A DNA stretch of 6,615 bases from JAGOME01 sp039812375 (GTDB lineage: Bacteria; Actinomycetota; Actinomycetes; Actinomycetales; Dermatophilaceae): the NCBI GenBank assembly GCA_039812375.1, contig JBDIAO010000135.1, positions 1-6,615 on the forward strand, written 5' to 3'. The position numbers and the translations under genes were made by a program. Below the pieces are notes generated by a model, which was not told where the DNA came from, did not search any database, and was given only the letters and a program-made list of their open reading frames with translations. Below, piece by piece: positions 1 through 6,192 of the stretch (the stretch's first letter is position 1; each line of letters opens with the position of its first letter).

Positions 1-263
1 TGGGCCGCACTCTGCCGGGCTGGACCTCGCTGGTGGTCATCGTCTCCACGGTCGGGGCCCTCCAACTGCTTGCCCTGGGGATCTTGGGCGAGTACGTCGG
101 GCGCATCTACTTCCGGCTCCAAGCCCGGCCCGCCTACTTCGTCGCCCACGACTCGCTCCTGGACACCGGCGGAGCAGGACCTGGGGCACGCGGGGCGAGC
201 CCGGCGGGGCTGGACATCGGCGGAGCAGGCCCCGCGACATCGGGCGGTCAGCTGCGGATCTGA
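1..263 (+). CDS. C-terminal end of a GtrB/DPM1-like family 2 membrane glycosyltransferase (5' end outside window)
   Basis: The reading frame is already open at the left edge (first full codon at base 3) and gives 86 residues before the TGA at 261-263. Residues 1-45 contain PGWTSLVV, a hydrophobic stretch, then LGILGEYVGRIYFRLQARP and YFV. This is the usual C-terminal membrane segment and juxtamembrane signature of GtrB/DPM1-type GT2 enzymes, which load a sugar onto undecaprenyl or polyprenyl phosphate at the inner face of the membrane. The catalytic N-terminal domain is off the window, so donor and acceptor cannot be judged. After YFV the protein has an unusual tail of about 40 residues rich in Gly, Ala and Pro with a duplicated motif (LDTGGAG / LDIGGAG). 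The stop overlaps the 3' end of proA on the other strand by 16 bp. Family assignment is fairly sure; the substrate is unknown. Confidence 0.85.
   Translation, partial: GRTLPGWTSLVVIVSTVGALQLLALGILGEYVGRIYFRLQARPAYFVAHDSLLDTGGAGPGARGASPAGLDIGGAGPATSGGQLRI
160..231 (+). repeat. In-frame imperfect 21-bp direct repeat in the glycosyltransferase tail
   Basis: Bases 160-180 and 211-231 match at 19 of 21 positions (core CGGCGGAGCAGG) and are 51 bp apart, a multiple of three, so both copies are read as LD(T/I)GGAG. A third degenerate partial copy begins near 236 (GACATCGGGCGG). This looks like a local duplication that lengthened the C-terminal tail, not a binding site. Confidence 0.6.
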
Positions 264-1558
264 CCGTCCCCCTCGACGATCCACTTCGTCGTGGTGAGCT
301 CGGGTAGAGCCATCGGGCCCCGCGCGTGCAGCTTCTGGGTTGAGATCCCGATCTCGGCGCCAAAGCCGAACTCGCCACCGTCAGTGAACCGAGTGCTCGC
401 GTTGACCATGACCGCAGCGGCGTCGACGCGCTGGGTGAACCGGCGGGCTGCACCACGGTCCTCGGTGACTATTGCCTCGGTGTGCCCTGACCCGTGCCGG
501 CGGATGTGGCCGATCGCGTCGTCCAGATCGCCGACGACGTGGACGCTCATCTGCAAAGAGTGCCACTCGGTGTCCCAGTCGCCCTCCGCTGCAGCCATGA
601 ACGGGAGTCCGAAGCTGCTGGCGACGGCGCCGGCGTCCGAGTCGAGGTGCAGGATGACGCCAGCCTCGTGCAGTGCAGTGAGCGCGTCCGGCAGGAACGT
701 CGCAGCGAGGTCAGCGTGCACCAGGAGAGTCTCGGCGGCGTTGCAGACGCTGGGCCGGTGGGTCTTGGAGTTCAAGGTAATCGCCAGGGCCTTGTCGGGG
801 TCTGCCGCAGCATCGACGTAGACGTGGCAGATCCCGATCCCGGTCTCAATGACCGGGACCGTGGACTGCGTGACGACGGTCTGGATCAGTCCCGCCCCGC
901 CGCGGGGGATGAGCAGGTCGACCTCGCCGCGAGCCGACATCAGCGCCCGGACCGCTCCGTGCCCGCCTTCGAGGAGCGCGACCGCGTCTGCGGGCAGCCC
1001 GTGGGCACTCAGGGCAGCACGCAGCACGCCCACGGTGGCTCGGTTCGTCGACTCGGCTGCGGAGCCACCTCGCAGAATGACGGCATTCCCGGACTTCAAA
1101 CCCAGGCCGGCGGCGTCGACGGTCACGTTGGGGCGAGCCTCGTAGATCATCCCGACCACGCCCATCGGCACCCGCACCTGACGGATCTGCAGCCCGTTGG
1201 CCAGCGTCGAACCGCGAACAACCTCGCCGACCGGGTCAGGTAGGGCGGCAATGTCCCGCAGTGCGTCGGCAACCGCGGCCACCCGTGGTGCGTCCAGCCG
1301 TAACCGGTCGAGCAGCCCCTGCTCCATCCCGTGGCCCCGGCCGCGGACCAGATCCTCCTCGTTGGCCGCGACGACCTGGTCGGTGGCAGCGTCGAGGGCA
1401 TCGGCCAGGGCACGCAGTGCGGCGTCCTTCTGCGCCCTGGTCAACCCAGCGAGGATGACCGCAGCCTCCCGGGCCCGCCGGGCCAGTTGGTGCACCTGCT
1501 CAATGTCGGCGGGATCGATGCCCGCGCTCACCGTCGGTGCGGTCGCGTTGCTCGTCAT
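248..1558 (-). CDS. proA: Gamma-glutamyl phosphate reductase (glutamate-5-semialdehyde dehydrogenase), proline biosynthesis
   Basis: ProA performs the NADPH-dependent reduction of L-glutamyl 5-phosphate to glutamate-5-semialdehyde, which cyclises to pyrroline-5-carboxylate; it is cytosolic and works with ProB. The 436-residue protein is slightly longer than the usual 410-430. Family blocks appear in order: GVVGMIYEARPNVT (about 133-146), NAVILRGGSAAESTNRA (158-174), DLLIPRGGAGLI (214-225), ETGIGICHVY (238-247), the catalytic cysteine in RPSVCNAAETLLVH (Cys272), and EFGFGAEIGISTQKLHARGPMAL near the C-terminus. No key residue seems missing. I chose the ATG at 1558; a GTG two codons upstream (1564) is possible, but a TACGCT -10-like box lies exactly 7 nt before the ATG and there is no Shine-Dalgarno, which suggests a leaderless start. 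It is detached from proB by pdxY, which lies between them on the other strand. Identity is very sure, the exact start less so. Confidence 0.97.
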   Translation of the reverse strand: MTSNATAPTVSAGIDPADIEQVHQLARRAREAAVILAGLTRAQKDAALRALADALDAATDQVVAANEEDLVRGRGHGMEQGLLDRLRLDAPRVAAVADALRDIAALPDPVGEVVRGSTLANGLQIRQVRVPMGVVGMIYEARPNVTVDAAGLGLKSGNAVILRGGSAAESTNRATVGVLRAALSAHGLPADAVALLEGGHGAVRALMSARGEVDLLIPRGGAGLIQTVVTQSTVPVIETGIGICHVYVDAAADPDKALAITLNSKTHRPSVCNAAETLLVHADLAATFLPDALTALHEAGVILHLDSDAGAVASSFGLPFMAAAEGDWDTEWHSLQMSVHVVGDLDDAIGHIRRHGSGHTEAIVTEDRGAARRFTQRVDAAAVMVNASTRFTDGGEFGFGAEIGISTQKLHARGPMALPELTTTKWIVEGDGQIRS

Positions 1559-1565
1559 AACCACG

Positions 1566-1571
1566 AGCGTA
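1566..1571 (-). promoter_or_regulatory. Candidate -10 box of a leaderless proA promoter
   Basis: On the minus strand TACGCT (TANNNT form) ends 7 nt before the A of the proA ATG, which would put the transcription start on or next to the start codon. No AG-rich ribosome binding site precedes the ATG. The -35 position falls in the 18-bp repeat tract and has no TTGAC-like sequence. Leaderless genes with only a -10 box are common in actinobacteria, so this is plausible but unproven. Confidence 0.4.
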
Positions 1572-1582
1572 TGCTGCCCGGC

Positions 1583-1658
1583 CCCAGGGCGCCGTCCCGT
1601 CCCAGGGCGCCGTCCCGTCCCAGGGCGCCGTCCCCTGCCAAGGCGCCGTCCCCTGCCA
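1583..1658. repeat. 18-bp tandem repeat (4 copies plus 4 bases) between divergent proA and pdxY
   Basis: Units lie at 1583-1600, 1601-1618, 1619-1636 and 1637-1654, followed by a partial unit at 1655-1658. Units 1 and 2 are identical (CCCAGGGCGCCGTCCCGT). Unit 3 differs at one base and unit 4 at three. Each unit holds the palindrome GGCGCC. The tract fills most of the intergenic space and touches the candidate pdxY -10 box. On the minus strand it could be read as a WQGTAP/WDGTAP hexapeptide series, but that frame has no convincing gene context. The pattern suggests slippage expansion of a GC-rich minisatellite. The copies nearest pdxY are the most diverged. Confidence 0.95.
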
Positions 1659-1662
1659 CAAT
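1657..1662 (+). promoter_or_regulatory. Candidate -10 box of a leaderless pdxY promoter
   Basis: CACAAT matches TATAAT at 4 of 6 positions and ends 6 nt before the pdxY GTG. No Shine-Dalgarno is visible between the repeat tract and the start codon. This mirrors the arrangement at proA. The -35 spacing would fall within repeat units 3-4 and shows no consensus. It is weaker than the proA candidate because the first base is C, not T. Confidence 0.3.
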
Positions 1663-1668
1663 GACGCG

Positions 1669-2523
1669 GTGACGACGATCCTGTCCATCCAGTCCTGCGT
1701 CGCCTACGGACACGTGGGCAATTCCGCTGCGGTCTTCCCCATGCAACGCCTCGGCGTCGAGGTGTGGCCGGTGCCCACCGTGCACTTCTCCAACCACACC
1801 GGCTACGGCCAGTGGCGCGGACCGTTGCTGCCGGCGCACGACGTCGGTGAGATCATCGCCGGAGTCCGCGACCGGGATGTTTTTCCGCAGGTCGACGCGG
1901 TCCTGTCCGGCTACCAGGGTGGGACCGAGATCGGTGACGTCATCCTGGACGCGGTCTCCGGGGTCAAGGAGGCCAACCCGGTGGCGGTTTATGCCTGCGA
2001 CCCGGTCATGGGCAACGCCAAGTCCGGCTGCTTCGTCCACCCAGACATTCCCGTGCTGCTGCGTGAGCGGGTGGTGCCGCACGCGGACATCATCACCCCG
2101 AACCAGTTCGAACTGGGTTTCTTGACCTGGACCGAGCCCGAGGACCTGGAGTCGACGATCATCGCGGCGGATCGGGCCCGGGGACTGGGCCCGTCGACGG
2201 TGCTGGTCACCTCCGTGCTCCAACCGGACCGACCCTCCGGGACCATCGAGATGCTCGCGGTGACCGGCGACGGTGCCTGGATCGTGCGCACTGAGCACCT
2301 CCCGATCAAGTGCAACGGATCCGGGGACGTCACCGCCGCACTCTTCACGACCCATCTCTTGCAGACCGGGGACCCGGAGCTGGCCCTGGGACGGACGGCG
2401 TCCTCGGTGTGGGATCTGGTCAAGGCCACCTTGGACTCTGGCCAACGAGAGCTGCAGCTCGTCCAGGCCCAGGAGGCGATCGCCCACCCCAGGATGCAGT
2501 TCGAGGTCACCCGGGTCCGCTGA
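1669..2523 (+). CDS. pdxY: Pyridoxal kinase PdxY (vitamin B6 salvage)
   Basis: PdxY phosphorylates pyridoxal with ATP to give pyridoxal 5'-phosphate in the salvage pathway; it is a cytosolic ribokinase-fold enzyme. The 284-residue length matches the family (E. coli PdxY about 287). Visible landmarks are the N-terminal substrate region IQSCVAYGHVGNSAAVFPMQRLG (7-29, with Ser9), FSNHTGYGQWRG (40-51), LSGYQGG (79-85), CDPVMGN (110-116), ITPNQFELGFLT (142-153) and the ATP-site/catalytic block CNGSGDVTAALF (215-226), where Asp220 is the expected catalytic base. In many homologues the block reads GxGD; here it is GSGD, which still fits. The start is GTG at 1669, right after the repeat tract, since family homology begins there. 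It is divergent from proA and convergent with proB, so it is probably its own transcription unit. PdxK is the main alternative name, but the overall pattern is closer to PdxY. Confidence 0.95.
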   Translation: MTTILSIQSCVAYGHVGNSAAVFPMQRLGVEVWPVPTVHFSNHTGYGQWRGPLLPAHDVGEIIAGVRDRDVFPQVDAVLSGYQGGTEIGDVILDAVSGVKEANPVAVYACDPVMGNAKSGCFVHPDIPVLLRERVVPHADIITPNQFELGFLTWTEPEDLESTIIAADRARGLGPSTVLVTSVLQPDRPSGTIEMLAVTGDGAWIVRTEHLPIKCNGSGDVTAALFTTHLLQTGDPELALGRTASSVWDLVKATLDSGQRELQLVQAQEAIAHPRMQFEVTRVR

Positions 2524-2584
2524 GCAGTCGTCGCCGTTGTCGGCCCGCACGCCGATGCCCTCGACGAGGCCTAGGTCCCTCGAT

Positions 2585-2605
2585 CCAGCCGATGTCGCCG
2601 ACTGG
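2585..2605. terminator. Weak hairpin between convergent pdxY and proB, possible shared terminator
   Basis: The 94-bp gap 2524-2617 contains CCAGCCG (2585-2591), a 7-nt loop and CGACTGG (2599-2605), giving a 7-bp stem with one mismatch. It lies 61 bases after the pdxY stop and 12 bases after the proB stop. No T-rich tail follows on either strand. A short direct repeat CTGGGCTAG (2602-2610 and 2613-2621) overlaps its right arm and the proB stop. I see nothing else in this gap. Confidence 0.25.
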
Positions 2606-2617
2606 GCTAGGGCTGGG

Positions 2618-3778
2618 CTAGCGGCCAGGCGCAACCCGGTGCCCGTCATGCAGCACGACGAGGTAGTCGCGGTGGACGACTTCTCGCTCGTAGTATGCGC
2701 CGAGCTCGCTCGCCAGCTCCCTGGTCGAACGTCCCAAGAGGCGGGGCAGGTCCGCCGAGGAGAAGTTGCTCAGCCCGCGCGCGACCACGGCCCCGTCGAC
2801 GGTGACCAGATCGACAGGGTCACCTTCGACGAACTGGCCGGACACCGAGGTGATCCCCGCTGGCAGCAAGGACTTGCGACGGGTAGTCACCGCGGCCACC
2901 GCGCCCTCATCGAGCACGAGAGCACCCCGGGCCGTCGTCGCGTGCGCGAGCCAGCGCTTGCGGGACGCCTTCGTCGTCGCCACCGGGGCGAAGACTGTGC
3001 CGACATCCTCTCCGGCGAGGGCACGCGCGGCCTCGGGCAGACGCGTCAGGACGGTGGGCACCCCGGCCGCCCCGGCGATTCCGGCCGCCTCGACCTTTGT
3101 CACCATCCCCCCGGAGCCGATGGCCGTACCGGTGCCGCCGATCTGCACCCCGTCCAGGTCGGCGGCAGACCCCACGAAGGGCACCCGAACCGACCCGGGC
3201 TGTGAGGGCGGCCCGTCATAGAGTGCGTCGACGTCGGTAAGCAGCAGGAGCCCGTCTGCAGCCACGAGGTCGGCCACGAGTGCCGCGAGCCGGTCGTTGT
3301 CCCCGAACCGGATCTCATGAGTGGCGACGGTGTCGTTCTCGTTAACGACCGGGACGATCCCGAGCTCGAGAAGCCGCTCCAGGGTGCGGCGGGCGTTGGT
3401 GTAATGGGTGCGTCGGATGACGTCGTCGGCGGTGAGCAGCACTTGGCCGACGGTCAGCCCGTGCTCACCGAAAAGCTGCTGGTATGCCGCGACCAGAGCT
3501 CCCTGTCCGACGCTCGCGGCGGCCTGCTGGGTGGCCAGATCCAGGGGGCGCCGGGCCAGGCCGAGTGGCCCCATACCCGCGGCGATGGCACCGGAGGAGA
3601 CGAGGACGACCTGGCGTCCGGCCAGACGCCGGGCGGCGAGGACCTCGACGAGCCGGGTCAACGCCCCGGGGTCGAGGTGACCGCCGGAGCCATTCGTCAG
3701 CGATGACGAGCCGACCTTGACCACGAGCCGACGCCCGGTGGCCACAGCGCGGCGCAGCGTGAGCGCAGCCAGGGACAT
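2618..3778 (-). CDS. proB: Glutamate 5-kinase, first step of proline biosynthesis
   Basis: ProB phosphorylates L-glutamate to L-glutamyl 5-phosphate, handing the product to ProA; in this family the kinase domain is usually feedback-inhibited by proline. The 386-residue protein has an amino-acid-kinase domain followed by a PUA domain. Motifs include VVKVGSSSLT (Lys21), VLVSSGAIAAGMG (58-70), VNENDTV (145-151), FGDNDRLAALVA (158-169), LLTDVDALYD (179-188) and GSGGMVTKVEAA (221-232). The PUA part spans roughly 284-361. The start is the ATG at 3778, preceded by GAGGG at 3784-3788 with a 5-nt spacer and lying 8 nt after the obgE stop. A GTG at 3790 would overlap the obgE TGA and add four residues, but has no well-spaced ribosome site. 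Tight spacing implies co-transcription and probably coupled translation with obgE. Ends at TAG. Confidence 0.97.
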   Translation of the reverse strand: MSLAALTLRRAVATGRRLVVKVGSSSLTNGSGGHLDPGALTRLVEVLAARRLAGRQVVLVSSGAIAAGMGPLGLARRPLDLATQQAAASVGQGALVAAYQQLFGEHGLTVGQVLLTADDVIRRTHYTNARRTLERLLELGIVPVVNENDTVATHEIRFGDNDRLAALVADLVAADGLLLLTDVDALYDGPPSQPGSVRVPFVGSAADLDGVQIGGTGTAIGSGGMVTKVEAAGIAGAAGVPTVLTRLPEAARALAGEDVGTVFAPVATTKASRKRWLAHATTARGALVLDEGAVAAVTTRRKSLLPAGITSVSGQFVEGDPVDLVTVDGAVVARGLSNFSSADLPRLLGRSTRELASELGAYYEREVVHRDYLVVLHDGHRVAPGR

Positions 3779-3783
3779 CCGTT

Positions 3784-3788
3784 CCCTC
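3784..3788 (-). promoter_or_regulatory. Ribosome binding site that favours the proB ATG
   Basis: GAGGG on the minus strand, 5 nt before the ATG at 3778, overlaps the last codons of obgE. It decides between the ATG and two in-frame alternatives, GTG at 3790 and TTG at 3820, neither of which has a comparable site. Confidence 0.6.
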
Positions 3789-5316
3789 ACCCCTCGTCCG
3801 GGGTGGCTGCGGATGTCCAATGCCCGGAGCGTCGCTCGGCGGCGAGCTCCTCACGGGCCGCGGTTTCGGCGTCCTTGCGGGCGTGGAACTCGGCCCGCTT
3901 CTCTCGCCGGGTCGCCCGGTGACGGTCCCCGAGTCGGGCGTCGGTGCCCCGCGGTCCACCGAGGAGCTCAGCACCCGCGACGAGGGTCGGCTCCCAGTCG
4001 AAGACGACCGCATCGTCTCGTGGCCCGATGAGGACGGTCGAGCCCGGGACGGCACCCGTTCGCACGAGCTCATCCTCGACCCCGAGCCGGTTCAACCGGT
4101 CGGCAAGGTAGCCCACGGCCTCGTCGTTGGAAAAGTCGGTCTGATGGACCCACCTGGTCGGACGGTCACCGAGGATCCGGAACACCTCACCGTCAGCGGT
4201 GCGCTCTTTGACCACGGTGAAGCCGGAGTCGTCCGCCGCGGCCGGGCGCACGATGACCCGTGGCCTTGCCACGATCGTCGCCGCAAGCTCAGCCCGGGCA
4301 GCGTGAACATGCTGGGCCAATGCGAACGAGAGCTCCTTGAGGCCACGATGGCTCACCGCAGAGACGATGTGCACCTCGAGGCCTCGCTCGCGCAGCATCG
4401 GTGCGACAAGTTCGGCGAGTTCGCGCGCCTCAGGGACGTCCGCCTTGTTGAGCACGACGACCCGGGTGCGCTCGGACAGCGGGGCGCCACCGAGGCTGTC
4501 GTCGGCGACGTAGGCGCCCAGCTCAGCCTCGATGACGTCGAGATCGGTCATCGGGTCGCGGCCGGACTCCAGGGTTGCACAGTCGATCACGTGGACAAGC
4601 ACGGAGCACCGCTCCACGTGCCGGAGGAACTCCAGTCCGAGCCCCCGGCCCTGGCTGGCACCGGGGATGAGTCCGGGCACGTCGGCGATGGTGTAGCGCT
4701 CAGCGCCGGCGATGACGACTCCGAGGTTGGGGACCAGAGTCGTGAACGGGTAGTCGGCGATCTTCGGGCGAGCCGCGGAGAGCGCCGAGACCAGTGAGGA
4801 CTTGCCGGCGCTCGGGAAACCGATGAGGGCGACGTCGGCGAGCGACTTCAGCTCCAGGATGACATCGCAGGCCTGCCCGGGCTCGCCGAGAAGGGCGAAG
4901 CCTGGAGCCCGGCGCCGGGTACTCGCCAACGCCTTGTTGCCTAGGCCACCGCGGCCGCCGGCAGCCACGGTGTAACGCACCCCCGGGCCGACGAGATCGG
5001 CGAGGACCTCGCCGGCGGGGGTCTTGACCACAGTCCCCTCAGGGACAGCCAAGACGAGATCCACCGCGTCGGCACCGTTGCGCTCCTGGCCGGCGCCCGG
5101 CCGGCCGTTGGCTGCAGCCCGGTGAGGGTGGTGATGGTAGTCCAGGAGTGTGGTCACCTGTGGGTCGACGGCGAGGATGACCGACCCGCCGCGTCCCCCG
5201 TTGCCACCGTCCGGTCCGCCGAGCGGCTTGAACTTCTCCCGGCGCACCGAGGCGACCCCATGCCCGCCGTCACCGGCGCGGACGTGCAGCGCGACTCGAT
5301 CGACGAAGCTCGTCAC
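3787..5316 (-). CDS. obgE: Obg-family GTPase (ObgE/CgtA), 50S ribosome assembly
   Basis: Obg is an essential GTPase that binds late 50S precursors and links ribosome maturation to nucleotide state. The 509-residue protein shows the full three-part layout. The glycine-rich Obg fold (about 1-160) includes FVDRVALHVRAGDGGHG and GGPDGGNGGRGGSV. The G domain has G1 GFPSAGKSSL (166-175), G2 YPFTTL (189-194), G3 DVPGLI (212-217), G4 NKAD (290-293) and G5 SAVS (319-322). An OCT domain follows (about 363-441, with FRILGDRP and RLGVEDELVRTGAVPGS). The last ~65 residues are a charged extension typical of actinobacterial Obg and absent from shorter homologues. The start is GTG at 5316, with AGGAGG at 5324-5329 and a 7-nt spacer; an in-frame start at 5388 would run through the upstream hairpin and lacks homology. 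It follows rpmA by 115 bp and runs into proB. Confidence 0.98.
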   Translation of the reverse strand: MTSFVDRVALHVRAGDGGHGVASVRREKFKPLGGPDGGNGGRGGSVILAVDPQVTTLLDYHHHPHRAAANGRPGAGQERNGADAVDLVLAVPEGTVVKTPAGEVLADLVGPGVRYTVAAGGRGGLGNKALASTRRRAPGFALLGEPGQACDVILELKSLADVALIGFPSAGKSSLVSALSAARPKIADYPFTTLVPNLGVVIAGAERYTIADVPGLIPGASQGRGLGLEFLRHVERCSVLVHVIDCATLESGRDPMTDLDVIEAELGAYVADDSLGGAPLSERTRVVVLNKADVPEARELAELVAPMLRERGLEVHIVSAVSHRGLKELSFALAQHVHAARAELAATIVARPRVIVRPAAADDSGFTVVKERTADGEVFRILGDRPTRWVHQTDFSNDEAVGYLADRLNRLGVEDELVRTGAVPGSTVLIGPRDDAVVFDWEPTLVAGAELLGGPRGTDARLGDRHRATRREKRAEFHARKDAETAAREELAAERRSGHWTSAATPDEG

Positions 5317-5323
5317 GTCCTGT

Positions 5324-5329
5324 CCTCCT
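5324..5329 (-). promoter_or_regulatory. Strong Shine-Dalgarno of obgE
   Basis: AGGAGG on the minus strand, 7 nt before the GTG at 5316. It is the best ribosome site in the window and settles the obgE start. It lies 23 bases downstream of the large hairpin at 5353-5390. Confidence 0.85.
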
Positions 5330-5352
5330 GAGGTGGGGTCGGGTGCGGTATG

Positions 5353-5390
5353 CCGTGAGGGGCGGGCCTGGTGCGGCCCGCCCCTCACGG
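5353..5390 (-). terminator. Perfect 16-bp inverted repeat between rpmA and obgE (terminator, attenuator or mRNA-processing hairpin)
   Basis: CCGTGAGGGGCGGGCC at 5353-5368 is exactly complementary to 5375-5390 with a 6-base loop, giving a very stable stem-loop in RNA from either strand. In the direction of transcription it follows rpmA by 41 bases and precedes the obgE GTG by 36. There is no T-rich run after it, so it is not a classical intrinsic terminator. It may be a U-tract-less actinobacterial terminator, a partial attenuator, or a barrier protecting the rplU-rpmA mRNA from 3' decay. Confidence 0.75.
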
Positions 5391-5402
5391 ATGGTTCGTG
5401 GT

Positions 5403-5423
5403 CCGCGGGAGGCGCGCCCGCGG
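5403..5423 (-). other. Second GC-rich stem-loop just after rpmA
   Basis: CCGCGGG (5403-5409) pairs with CCCGCGG (5417-5423) around a 7-base loop. It begins 8 bases after the rpmA stop and precedes the larger hairpin, so rpmA mRNA would end in two stem-loops in series. GTATGCCG (5348-5355) and CGGCATAC (5421-5428) are also complementary and could pair across both, giving an alternative fold. Confidence 0.5.
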
Positions 5424-5431
5424 CATACGGC

Positions 5432-5701
5432 TCACTGCGCGGCGGCGCTCACCACCGGGACGATGTTGACCACCTTGCGGCCCCGCTTGGTGCCGAACTC
5501 GACGTTGCCGGCGATCAGCGCGAAGAGCGTGTCGTCGCCGCCCCGGCCGACGCCGTCGCCGGGGTGGAAGTGCGTGCCGCGCTGGCGGACGAGGATCTCC
5601 CCGGCGTTGACCAATTGGCCGCCGTAGCGCTTGACGCCGAGTCGCTGAGCGTTGGAGTCACGCCCGTTGCGGGACGAGGACGCGCCCTTCTTGTGTGCCA
5701 T
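5432..5701 (-). CDS. rpmA: 50S ribosomal protein L27 (bL27)
   Basis: L27 is a small basic 50S protein whose N-terminal tail reaches the peptidyl-transferase centre. The 89-residue product starts MAHKKGASSSRNGRDS, followed by QRLGVKRYGGQLVNAGEILVRQRGT and FHPGDGVGRGGDDTLFAL, the standard L27 pattern at the standard length. It begins directly with MAHKKG, so it lacks the cleaved N-terminal extension known from Firmicutes L27. The ATG at 5701 has GGGAG (5708-5712) 6 nt upstream. It lies 49 bp after rplU and is surely co-transcribed with it. Two hairpins follow the gene. Confidence 0.98.
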   Translation of the reverse strand: MAHKKGASSSRNGRDSNAQRLGVKRYGGQLVNAGEILVRQRGTHFHPGDGVGRGGDDTLFALIAGNVEFGTKRGRKVVNIVPVVSAAAQ

Positions 5702-5750
5702 GGCTCTCTCCCTGTGTCTTTTCTGTCGATCGTTGTCGGGTGCGGGCCGC

Positions 5751-6056
5751 TCAGGCGTCGATCGCGGTGATCTTGACCTGGGACAGCTGCTGCCGGTGGC
5801 CCTGGCGCTTGCGGTACCCGGTCTTGTTCTTGTACTTGAGGATCGTGATCTTCGGGCCCTTGGCCGGTTTGACGATCTCCGCGGAGACCGTGACCCTGGC
5901 CAGGTCCGCAGCATCGGAGGTGACACTGGTGCCGTCGACGACGAGGACCGGGGTCAGGGCGACGGTGTCGCCGACCGCGCCCGCCTTGTCGATGAGCAGC
6001 ACGTCACCGACGGAGACCTTCTCCTGGTGACCGCCTGCGCGAACAATCGCGTACAC
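5751..6056 (-). CDS. rplU: 50S ribosomal protein L21 (bL21)
   Basis: L21 is a 50S subunit protein that binds 23S rRNA. The 101-residue product has the usual length and signatures: the opening MYAIVRAGGHQEKVSVGD, the central V-rich beta region, and the basic C-terminal block KYKNKTGYRKRQGHRQQLSQVKI. The start is a GTG at 6056, chosen because YAIVRAGG homology begins there. The ribosome site is poor: only AAGCGAG-like sequence lies close by, while a good AAGGAG (6086-6091) sits 29 nt upstream with no usable start at the right distance. It is the first gene after a convincing promoter, heading rplU-rpmA-(obgE-proB). Confidence 0.97.
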   Translation of the reverse strand: MYAIVRAGGHQEKVSVGDVLLIDKAGAVGDTVALTPVLVVDGTSVTSDAADLARVTVSAEIVKPAKGPKITILKYKNKTGYRKRQGHRQQLSQVKITAIDA

Positions 6057-6170
6057 AGTGGAACTCGCTTTCGTCTTCTCGGACGCTCCTTCGGGTGACC
6101 GGCTGACAGCTACCCCGTGGCCCGATCCGACGGTCTATCGACCGCCGGTGGACTCACACGGGACGTCGGC

Positions 6171-6186
6171 TCGGTGGGCGCACCGA
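6171..6186 (-). other. Short hairpin at the predicted 5' end of the rplU leader RNA
   Basis: TCGGTG, a 4-base loop and CACCGA form a 6-bp perfect stem beginning at the base where transcription is predicted to start from the upstream promoter. A further 5-bp stem, CGGTC/GACCG with a 4-base loop, lies at 6131-6144. Leaders of ribosomal protein genes are often autoregulatory, but I do not recognise a known L21 leader motif here. Confidence 0.4.
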
Positions 6187-6192
6187 CGCACC

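Noticed and set aside
494..1243. Plus-strand open frame of 249 codons antisense to proA
   Set aside because: Composition is that of a shadow frame (many Asp, Arg, Gly, Val), and proA on the other strand has clear family motifs over the same bases.
1661..1672. Three-codon ATG-ACG-CGG-TGA mini-frame overlapping the pdxY GTG
   Set aside because: The ATG overlaps the candidate -10 box and has no ribosome site, so it would not be transcribed if pdxY is leaderless. Most likely chance.
1500..1688. Minus-strand 62-codon frame with WQGTAP hexapeptide repeats
   Set aside because: The repeats come from the 18-bp DNA tract, which is open in several frames. The frame overlaps the starts of both proA and pdxY and lacks a ribosome site.
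1555..2649. Long minus-strand open frame (364 codons) antisense to the whole of pdxY
   Set aside because: It is the mirror of a well-conserved pdxY in GC-rich DNA, its protein has no recognisable domain, and it overlaps the 3' end of proB. Long antisense frames are expected at this GC content.
3820..4797. Plus-strand open frame of 325 codons antisense to obgE
   Set aside because: The G motifs of ObgE lie on the opposite strand, and this frame shows no domain or ribosome site.
5317..5388. N-terminal extension of ObgE by 24 codons
   Set aside because: It would read through half of the hairpin, has no Obg homology, and the GTG at 5316 has an excellent AGGAGG at the correct spacing.
5702..5926. 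Upstream extension of the rpmA frame
   Set aside because: L27 begins at MAHKKG with its own ribosome site, and the extension lies over rplU in another frame.
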